From Thermoanaerobaculia bacterium (lineage in GTDB: Bacteria > Acidobacteriota > Thermoanaerobaculia > Multivoradales > Multivoraceae): a stretch of DNA of 64,000 nt. Within the stretch, counting starts at the first letter, position 1. Each line of letters begins with the position of its first letter. The position numbers and the translations under genes were made by a program. Location of the stretch: assembly GCA_022823665.1 (NCBI GenBank), contig JAJEHN010000020.1, forward strand, positions 1-64,000. Direction: 5' to 3'. Shown here one piece after another: positions 16,984 through 23,598 of this stretch. The notes under the pieces were generated by a model. It had not been told where the DNA came from, ran no database searches, and worked only from the letters and a program-made list of their open reading frames with translations.

Positions 16984-18528
16984 ATGGAGGCGTTCTCCTA
17001 CGACGCGTGGGACCGGCTGCTGGCCGAGGTCGTCGCCGAAGACGGAAAGGTCGACTACGAGCGTCTCGCGGCGCGGCGGCCCCTGCTCAAGGAGTTCGTC
17101 GCGGGACTGGGCGCGGCGTCTCCTGACAGCCGGCCGGACCTGTTCCTGCGCGAGGAGGACGGCCTCGCCTACTGGATCAACGCCTACAACGCGTTCACCC
17201 TGCACGCGATCGCGGAGGAGTACCCGATCCGGTCCGTCTGGAAGACGCGCGACGGCCGGTTCTTCCAGCGGCGGCGGCACGTCGCCGGCGGTTCAGCGGT
17301 CAGCCTCGACGACATCGAGCACCAGATTCTCCGGTCGGACTACGCCGAGCCGCGCATCCACTTCGCGATCAACTGCGGCGCGAACGGCTGCCCGGCGTTT
17401 CGCCCGGCTGCCTACCGGGGCGACGGCCTCCGCGACACGCTGCGCCAGGCCACCGAGGCGTTCCTGGCGAACCGCTGGAACTGCCGCGTGGACCACGAAG
17501 CGGAGCGGATCCACGTCTCCCGCATCTTCCGGATGTACGCCGAGGACTTCGCCGCCGGTGCGGGAACGCGTGAGGAGTACCGCAGCGGCGTGCTCGGCTT
17601 CGTGGCCGAGCACGCGGGTCTGGACCTGGAGCAGGTTGCCGGATACGAGATCGTCTACAACACGTACGACTGGGGTCTCAACGACACGCACCGGGATCCG
17701 AACATCGGCCCGATCACGTTCCATGAGCCGGTGGAGCATTTCTCCGCGGCCGACGGCGAACTCCGGGAACTCCACCTCTACGAGGGCAACTTCTGCAACC
17801 GGGCCTGCTCCTGGTGCACGATCAACGGCTCGCCCGATGGCTGGTACGAGCGCTACACGCCCGAGGTCCTCGACCAGACGCTGCGCACGCTTGCCGCGGA
17901 CGGCAACCTGAAGTTCTACGGCGGCGAGCCGACGCTGCACACGCGGGAGATCGTCGCCGCCATGCGCTACGTCCGCGAGCGGGGGTTCACGGGCCTCATC
18001 ACCGTGTTCTCGAACGGCATCCAGGCGGACAAGCTGATTTCGATCCTCGAGTCCGACCCGAAGAGCGAGGCGGTGCTCAACTACTCGATCTACCACGGCC
18101 GGGACGCCGACCCGATGCCGCCCTACGCCCGCGAGCGCCTCGAGGACTGGGCGCGCGCGAACCCGAACCGCATCTTCCAGGGCTACAAGGTGCTCTTCCA
18201 CGCCGGCGCCGGCGCCGACCAGGAGTTCGCGCGCGACCGTGAGTCGGAGTACCACGGCATGGGCAACCGCTGCGTGCGCTGCTTCCCGGTGCTGACCACC
18301 AAGGGCCGCTTCCACGCCTGTCCCTTCGCCGCCGAGATCGACTCGCCCCACTTCGACCTCGGCGCCGTCGGCTCGGACTCCGGAACCGTGTTCGAGAACT
18401 ACCGCACCTTCCTGCAGTGGGTGGACGACGAACTCGATCCCGCGGCGGCGACGAAAGGTGTCTCGAGCTGCGAGATGTGTCACAAGCATCTCGGCGAACT
18501 GCCGGTTCCCGAGTTCACGGCGGGTTGA
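16984..18528 (+). CDS. DUF547 - radical SAM fusion protein
   Basis: 514 residues in one uninterrupted frame. Residues 1-~235 are a DUF547 domain: AYWINAYNAF (62-71), the conserved NCGANGCPAF with Cys131 and Cys136, and the closing YNTYDWGLND. Residues ~262-514 are a radical SAM domain: CNRACSWC gives the Cys271-x3-Cys275-x2-Cys278 iron-sulfur site, GGEP (313-316) the SAM-binding motif. Extra cysteines 430, 433, 446, 496 and 499 suggest a SPASM-like auxiliary cluster. No signal peptide is visible, so it is probably cytoplasmic, whereas stand-alone DUF547 proteins are often secreted. Function unknown; a peptide- or glycan-modifying role is possible. Followed by a GT-C glycosyltransferase with overlapping start. 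Confidence 0.85.
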   Translation: MEAFSYDAWDRLLAEVVAEDGKVDYERLAARRPLLKEFVAGLGAASPDSRPDLFLREEDGLAYWINAYNAFTLHAIAEEYPIRSVWKTRDGRFFQRRRHVAGGSAVSLDDIEHQILRSDYAEPRIHFAINCGANGCPAFRPAAYRGDGLRDTLRQATEAFLANRWNCRVDHEAERIHVSRIFRMYAEDFAAGAGTREEYRSGVLGFVAEHAGLDLEQVAGYEIVYNTYDWGLNDTHRDPNIGPITFHEPVEHFSAADGELRELHLYEGNFCNRACSWCTINGSPDGWYERYTPEVLDQTLRTLAADGNLKFYGGEPTLHTREIVAAMRYVRERGFTGLITVFSNGIQADKLISILESDPKSEAVLNYSIYHGRDADPMPPYARERLEDWARANPNRIFQGYKVLFHAGAGADQEFARDRESEYHGMGNRCVRCFPVLTTKGRFHACPFAAEIDSPHFDLGAVGSDSGTVFENYRTFLQWVDDELDPAAATKGVSSCEMCHKHLGELPVPEFTAG

Positions 18529-20186
18529 AAGTCCGGCGTGGAGCAGTACCGGCGCTGCTCGCCGTGGCCGCACTCGCCTACTGCGGCCTGTTCGCCGCGA
18601 ACTCGCTGATTCGCGTCCGAACGTTCACCGCGGACTCGATGAACTACGTCGATGTCGCGCGCCGGATAGCCGCCAGGGACGGGCTTGTGCAGTCGACCGG
18701 AGGCTTCAACCAGCCCTTCTACCTGTCAGGCGATCTGGACCTTCCGGCCGCCTTCACGGCGCAACCACCCGGGTATCCGCTGGCGATCGCCTTCGTGTCG
18801 AGGTTCGGCATGGACGCGGCGGATGCGGCGCTGGTCGTTTCCGCCCTGGCTTACGCCGCGATCCTGGCGTTGGTCTACCTGCTCGGGAAGCGGATCGGAG
18901 GTTCGGCAGCCGGGGTGATCGCACTCGGCGCCGCGCTCCTGTTCGTGCCGCTCATCCACCTCGGCCGAACCGCCTTGAGCGAGTGCCTCGCCGTCGCTGT
19001 CGTTCTGACGTTCTTCCTTCTTCTTGATTGGCTGCTCGAACGACGAAGGGCCGACGTGTCGGGAGCATCGGCCCAGCGCGGCCGGCCGTCCTGGCGGGGC
19101 CTGCGGCTGCCGTTCACCCTGGGTCTGCTCACCGGCGTGGCCTTCGGCATTCGCTACTCCCTCTGGGCGCTGCCACTGATCGGTGCCGCTGCCTTGTGGT
19201 TCACGGGTGCCGCCCGCCGGGGCGCCAGGAGGGCATCCGGGCAGGGCTACTCAGTCGTGGTGTTGGCGGTCGGCGCGCTACTGCCAATGGCCTGGCTCCT
19301 GGGTCGCAATCAGGCTGTCGGCGGACACTTACTGCCGCCGGCGATGTCCGCCGCGACGACGCTGCCAGAGAGCCTGAACCACGCGACGACCGCGGTTCTC
19401 GGCGGTTGGCGCTCGACCGCGCTCGGCAACTGGCCGGACGCCGCGCTGCTCGCCGTCGTGCTCGGGGTTCTCGTCGCGTTCGCGATTCGCGCGGCCAGGG
19501 ACCCGGGCCGCTCCCGGGCCCCGGTCTCCTCCCACCTGCCGCTGATCGTGTGCCTCTGGGCAGGTCTGTACCTTGTGGCCCTTGTCTGGCGCAGCACGCA
19601 GGCCAACTTCGATCCGATCGGCGTTCGGCTCGCGCTGCCGGCGACCGTTCCCCTCATCCCGGTGTTCGGCGCCCTGCTTGCCGGGGCCCTGCCGCGAGAA
19701 CGTCGCTTCGCCTGGCTACCCACCGCGATCCTCGTTCTCTGCGCCGGCGGCGCGTTCGTCCGCGAAGTGACTCTCTGGTCGTCAGGCCGAGACGCTCGGA
19801 CCATCGAGTTCCGGAGCGAACGCCAGCAGTGGCTGCGCGACCACACCGGCCCCGGCGACCTCGTCATCGGCGGCGGCACGATGGACGTGCCTTTCCTCTT
19901 CCCCGGCCGGTTCGCCATCTCCTACGCCGGCCTTCCCTACACCGAAGTCCTGACCTACCGGACGCTCGAACGCATCGCCGACCGCCACTGCCCCGACTTC
20001 GACCGCCTCCTCCTCGTCGTCCGCCCAACCGTCCAGCTCGGCGGCACCCGCTCCGACGAAGACCCCAGCAACTGGCTGGGCCCTTTCATCGCCGACGCCC
20101 GCGCCGGCCGCCACGAGCCCTATCCCCTGCTCGAACCCCTAGCCGCACTCAACGAAGCCCGGATCTACAACATCAGCTGTTCCTGA
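18525..20186 (+). CDS. GT-C family membrane glycosyltransferase (ArnT/PMT-like)
   Basis: About 553 residues, with roughly 11-12 hydrophobic segments followed by a soluble C-terminal part. The first periplasmic loop has the acidic TADSMNYVDVARRIA motif and AQPPGYPLAIA, both typical of PF13231/GT39-GT83 transferases using polyprenyl-phosphate sugars. The best start is TTG 18525, overlapping the preceding TGA stop (TTGA); longer in-frame extension into the radical SAM gene is unlikely. Translational coupling suggests a shared job with the radical SAM fusion. Transferred sugar and acceptor unknown. Confidence 0.82.
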   Translation: MKVRRGAVPALLAVAALAYCGLFAANSLIRVRTFTADSMNYVDVARRIAARDGLVQSTGGFNQPFYLSGDLDLPAAFTAQPPGYPLAIAFVSRFGMDAADAALVVSALAYAAILALVYLLGKRIGGSAAGVIALGAALLFVPLIHLGRTALSECLAVAVVLTFFLLLDWLLERRRADVSGASAQRGRPSWRGLRLPFTLGLLTGVAFGIRYSLWALPLIGAAALWFTGAARRGARRASGQGYSVVVLAVGALLPMAWLLGRNQAVGGHLLPPAMSAATTLPESLNHATTAVLGGWRSTALGNWPDAALLAVVLGVLVAFAIRAARDPGRSRAPVSSHLPLIVCLWAGLYLVALVWRSTQANFDPIGVRLALPATVPLIPVFGALLAGALPRERRFAWLPTAILVLCAGGAFVREVTLWSSGRDARTIEFRSERQQWLRDHTGPGDLVIGGGTMDVPFLFPGRFAISYAGLPYTEVLTYRTLERIADRHCPDFDRLLLVVRPTVQLGGTRSDEDPSNWLGPFIADARAGRHEPYPLLEPLAALNEARIYNISCS

Positions 20187-20258
20187 CTCCGTCACGAATC
20201 CTGATCCTCTTCGCGCGACAGCCTCGCCGAGAGAATGTTCGGCGTACGACGACCTCCA

Positions 20259-20431
20259 GCCGGCCAGGGTCCGGAGAGAGGGTCCCAGCGGGCTGGAGGC
20301 GAGCGACGCCGTGTGACTCCCAGTGACCGACACCCTGGCGGAGCGAAGCCGACCGAAGCGAGCACCAACCCTCGCCTTCACCAAGAGCGTGCGAGCGTCC
20401 GCTGGGACCCTCTCTCCGGACCCTGGCCGGC
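20259..20431. repeat. 33-bp perfect inverted repeat with 107-bp loop
   Basis: The arms 20259-20291 and 20399-20431 are exact reverse complements over 33 bp (the left arm begins GCCGGCCAGGGTCCGG; the right arm ends CCGGACCCTGGCCGGC). The 107-bp interior has no convincing gene. No target-site duplication is visible at the flanks. It lies between convergent genes and could be a miniature transposable element remnant or a long terminator-like RNA hairpin. Together with flanking sequence it fills the 291-bp gap 20187-20477, in which I see nothing else. Confidence 0.85.
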
Positions 20432-20477
20432 GGGCGCCCGCCCCGCTACGGCCGCGCCCCGGCACGGCCGCGCGTCG

Positions 20478-21536
20478 CTACGCCGGCGCCTCAGCGACGC
20501 CGGATGACTTCGCGCCGGACCAGCGGTTGAAGCCGAGGTCCCCGCGGACGTCGGCGGTGCGCTCCAGCATCATTGTGTCGCTGGGAATGCCGGTCGAGTC
20601 GGCGACCCGGACGAGGCCGTTGAAGATGCCGACGGTAGCGGCCGCCTCGACGAACTTCTCGGGTCCGAGGGTTTCGAGGGCCCGGGCGCGGGCCGCCTCC
20701 AGGTCGTTCGTGGCCCGGACGACGGCTTCCGCGAAGGCGGTCAACACGGCGCCTTCCTCCACGCCGCCGTCGGCGGCGTCCTCAACCGCCGCGCTCAGGT
20801 CGACTTCGGCTCCGACTGCGTCGCTGCTCGCCCGGAGCAGCATGGTGTGGGCGGTCGTTCAGTAGAAGCACTGGTTGAGGGCCGAGACCCTGGCCGCGAG
20901 CAGCTCGACCTGGGGGCGGGCGAGCGGGCGGTGGTCCCAGACCATCTTCTCGAAGTCGGTAGCCGCTCCCGAGTACATGGCGACGACCATGCGGAAGAAG
21001 GTCCGCACGCCTTCCGGCACCAGGCTCAGGGCGCGCGCCACGTTGGCGCGCTTCCAGTCGATGACCTGGACCGGGACCCAGGCGCCGATGTCGCCCATGC
21101 CGTCCGGGCGTTCGCAGGTCGGTTCGCCGGCCTCGGCTTCGGGCAGCGGCTCGTGGTCGATGCCCATCGCTTCGCAGAATGCGTCGGCTGCAACGGTCGT
21201 GACGACGACCGAGGCGAGTTCGACGTAGTGCGAGTCGCCGATCTCGGCAATCACGCCGTTCGCCCATTCGCGGTCGAGGTGGGCAGGATCCGCGCCGATC
21301 CTTCGCGCCGCCTCGACTGCCTTCTCCGGCAGCGGCTCGTTCGGCTCGCCGCGGTCACGGCTCCACGGCGGTTCGTTGCGCTGTACTCGCTCGGCGCGTG
21401 CGAGAGCGGCGATCGCGACACGTTCGGGGCCGGTCCACCAGGTGCCGGGGCGGCCGATGTCGGCCCACGACCTGCGCAGCGCGGTGGCCATGTCCTCGCG
21501 GACGGGAACGGGAAAGCGACCGTCAGGGAAGCTCAC
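20478..21536 (-). CDS. AhpD-like/carboxymuconolactone decarboxylase-family selenoprotein (UGA = Sec226)
   Basis: 352 residues if the in-frame TGA at 20861-20859 is read through. The frame before it ends NQCFY and continues TTAHTMLLRASSDAV, giving C223-F-Y-U226-T-T-A-H230. This matches the CxxCxxxH active site of AhpD-fold peroxidases with the second cysteine replaced by selenocysteine. The downstream 126 codons stay open to a TAG and look like a normal C-terminal half. A hairpin 18 nt after the UGA fits a bacterial SECIS. The family reduces peroxides or acts as a thiol oxidoreductase. GTG 21536 overlaps the upstream TGA (GTGA); an ATG 15 codons inside is an alternative. The other reading is a point nonsense mutation. 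Confidence 0.82.
20823..20861 (-). promoter_or_regulatory. Candidate bacterial SECIS hairpin with Sec UGA
   Basis: UGA is at 20861-20859 (complement). After 17 nt comes a 7-bp perfect stem GCUGCUC (20841-20835) / GAGCAGC (20829-20823) closing a 5-nt loop CGGGC. The UGA-to-loop distance is 24 nt and a G sits among the first two loop bases; both fit the general bacterial SECIS model of a small loop 16-37 nt after the UGA. SelB binding itself is inference. Confidence 0.7.
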
Positions 21537-22525
21537 GGACTGCTCGTCCCGCCGGTCTTCTCCTCGTGGCGGGCGCCGCTCAGCGTGTTCGTGACCGCCC
21601 AGTTCCCCTCGTGGCAGGCGTACTCGAACATCTCGTTGTCCGGATCGAAGTAGAGCGGGATGTTCACCGTCCAGGTGTCCGTGTAGTTCACCGGATCGTC
21701 GATCGTGACCGTCCAGTCCACCGTGTGCTCGTCGACGCGCGTGAAGCGCTCCACGGAGACGAGTTCCGTGCTGACCGGTATGCCCTTGATCCGGCCCTGG
21801 GAGCCGCTGGTCGCGATCCAGCCCTTGTCCGAGAAGTTCCTGGTTTCGACGACGAGCGTGTCGCCCTCCCAGTGGCCGCGGGAATCGCCGTTCCAGAGGT
21901 GGAGGTCCTCCGGGATCCGCTCCCGGCCGTCGACGGGGATGAAGCGGACATCGTTGATCATCTCGGAGTAGATGACGACGTAGTCCGGCGTCTGGGCGAT
22001 CCGGTAGTTGTTGTTGTAGCCGGCCGGGAACAGGTGCCCGGGAACGCCGCGCGTGATGCAGCGGTCCCAGACGCTCATGTACTCGTACGAGTCGAACATC
22101 TTGACCAGGTTGTCGGCGCGCACCTGCTGCGCCTCGGGCCGCACCGGGACGCGGCCGGTCGGAGGATCGACGACCAGGGAGGTCCGCCGGCTGCCGACGA
22201 TCCTGGTTCCCAGCTCCAGCCAGTGCAGGTTGTAGGCGCCGACGTTCTGGCCGGCTTCCGCTTTCTGCGCGGGCTGGTCCGCGCGGTTCTGGATCATGGC
22301 CTGACGGGCCGCCTCTGCCTGCGCGACCTCTTCCTCGGTGAGGAAGGCCTTGTCGCCCATCTCGACGGGCCGTTCGAAGGGCGTGAGCGTGGTGTTCGTC
22401 CACAGCCCCTGAAGGTCGGGGTGACCCCAGGGAGTGCGCGGCGTCTGCCAGTCGTCCGCCGCGAGAGCGGGCGCGCCGGCGAGGGCGGCAGCCAGGGCAA
22501 GGGCGATCATCGTCCGTCTGATCAT
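21533..22525 (-). CDS. Uncharacterised secreted protein, family 'DLTG' member 2
   Basis: 330 residues, signal peptide ending ALA-ADD. The same ordered motifs as the other members: GHPDLQGLWTN, TPFERPVEMGDKAFLTEEE, SLVVDPPTGRVPV, WEGDTLVVETRNF, VERFTR and YACHEGNWAV. A middle motif DRCITRGVPGHLFPAGYNNNYRI is shared most closely with the member at 26632. No function is known to me. AAGGAG Shine-Dalgarno precedes ATG 22525. The 3' end overlaps the GTG of the AhpD-like selenoprotein gene by 4 bp, so the two are translationally coupled, which suggests this secreted protein and the redox protein share a pathway. Confidence 0.8.
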   Translation of the reverse strand: MIRRTMIALALAAALAGAPALAADDWQTPRTPWGHPDLQGLWTNTTLTPFERPVEMGDKAFLTEEEVAQAEAARQAMIQNRADQPAQKAEAGQNVGAYNLHWLELGTRIVGSRRTSLVVDPPTGRVPVRPEAQQVRADNLVKMFDSYEYMSVWDRCITRGVPGHLFPAGYNNNYRIAQTPDYVVIYSEMINDVRFIPVDGRERIPEDLHLWNGDSRGHWEGDTLVVETRNFSDKGWIATSGSQGRIKGIPVSTELVSVERFTRVDEHTVDWTVTIDDPVNYTDTWTVNIPLYFDPDNEMFEYACHEGNWAVTNTLSGARHEEKTGGTSSP

Positions 22526-22577
22526 CGACGACTCCTTCGTCTGTGCGTACGGTGGTTGCGAGGGTATCAGCGGCCCC

Positions 22578-23585
22578 TCAGTCCGCGTTCATCAGCGATA
22601 CGGCCCGCCGCCAGCGCTCGACGATCCGGTCCTCCCGCTCGTAGTCGAAACGGCCGGTGCCGGCGGCGTACAGGTCCTTCTCGTCCGGCGGGTGGTCGCG
22701 GAGATGGCGGGCCGTGGCGCGCGTGGCGGTCTCCGGGTCGACCACGTCGCGGTAGCCGAGCAGGTTCCGGGCCTTGGACATGTCGAGAAGCTGGTTGGAC
22801 TTCTCGGCCAGCGGGAAGACACCGCGGCAGAAGGGCGCCGGCACGCCGATCAGCTCCATCCCGGCGTCGAGTTCGTCGATGATGACCTCGGCCACGGCGC
22901 GGCAACTGATCACCCGTTCGTCGCCGGCGTTGAAGGCCTCTCCCGCGGCCTCGGGCCGCGTGGCGGCGAGGTAGACGAGCCGGGCCAGGTTCTCCGCGTA
23001 GCCGCGCTGGAAGTAGGTCACGCCGTCGTGGGGGAGGATCATGAAGGGTCGTCGATCCAGGATGCGCCTGACCACGGCCCACTCGTGGTTCATCGGCGTG
23101 CGCGGGCCGTAGACGCCGGGATAGCGGAGGATGACGACCTCGAAGTCGCCGCGGCCGTGCTGCTCGAAGAGCTGGTCCTCGCCCGCCGCCACCTTGCCGG
23201 TGTAGTTCTTCGCGTCGTACTGGCGGGGCGCGAACTCCGGGATCGGCAGTGGAATGCGGCCCTCGGGCGTCGGCGGCTGCGAGCCCTTGTAGACCGGCTG
23301 GCCGGTGATGCCCACGAGACGCCTCGTCTTGCCCGCAAGCTCCTCGGCGAGCGTACGTAGCCGGCCGTACATGCACACCGCGACGTCCCACTCGCGCGAG
23401 GCGATCTTCGCGCGGATGTCGTCCCGGTCGCGGGCGTTGCCGAGGATCCGCTCCACCGGACCGTCGAAGTCGACGGGGTGCCGGCCGGAGTGGAAGATGG
23501 AGACTTCATGTCCCGCGTGGAGGAAGGTGTTGACGATCGGCGGGCCGGTAGGACCGGTGCCGCCGACAACTAGTATCTGGGCCAT
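22578..23585 (-). CDS. NAD(P)-dependent SDR, nucleotide-sugar epimerase-like
   Basis: 335 residues from ATG 23585, where the Rossmann strand ILVVGGTGPTGPP (GxxGxxG) begins; a longer open frame to 23684 lacks homology-like sequence. It fits extended or atypical SDR proteins: the core motif YDAKNYTGK replaces the usual YxxxK, and VILRYPGVYGPRT, GEAFNAGDE and NLLGYRDVVDPE resemble epimerase/CSP41-like proteins. Substrate unknown. Its start codon overlaps by two bases with the divergent PQQ-dehydrogenase start (sequence CATG), and a TACACT box ends 7 nt upstream with no Shine-Dalgarno, suggesting leaderless mRNA. Confidence 0.85.
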   Translation of the reverse strand: MAQILVVGGTGPTGPPIVNTFLHAGHEVSIFHSGRHPVDFDGPVERILGNARDRDDIRAKIASREWDVAVCMYGRLRTLAEELAGKTRRLVGITGQPVYKGSQPPTPEGRIPLPIPEFAPRQYDAKNYTGKVAAGEDQLFEQHGRGDFEVVILRYPGVYGPRTPMNHEWAVVRRILDRRPFMILPHDGVTYFQRGYAENLARLVYLAATRPEAAGEAFNAGDERVISCRAVAEVIIDELDAGMELIGVPAPFCRGVFPLAEKSNQLLDMSKARNLLGYRDVVDPETATRATARHLRDHPPDEKDLYAAGTGRFDYEREDRIVERWRRAVSLMNAD

Positions 23586-23598
23586 GGCGCAAAGTGTA
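23571..23598. promoter_or_regulatory. Symmetric divergent leaderless promoter pair
   Basis: On the plus strand TAGTAT (23571-23576) ends 7 nt before ATG 23584. On the minus strand TACACT (complement of 23593-23598) ends 7 nt before ATG 23585. The two ATGs share two bases. Each -10-like TANNNT box therefore lies in or next to the other gene's coding start, and there is no room for a leader on either side. Confidence 0.6.

Noticed and set aside
16984..18528. DUF547 and radical SAM as two genes
   Set aside because: There is no stop or frame change between them and no internal ribosome site before the radical SAM half.
20859..20861. Simple nonsense mutation making a pseudogene
   Set aside because: The downstream frame stays intact, the UGA falls exactly on the redox cysteine and a SECIS-like hairpin follows; a sequencing error remains the main alternative.
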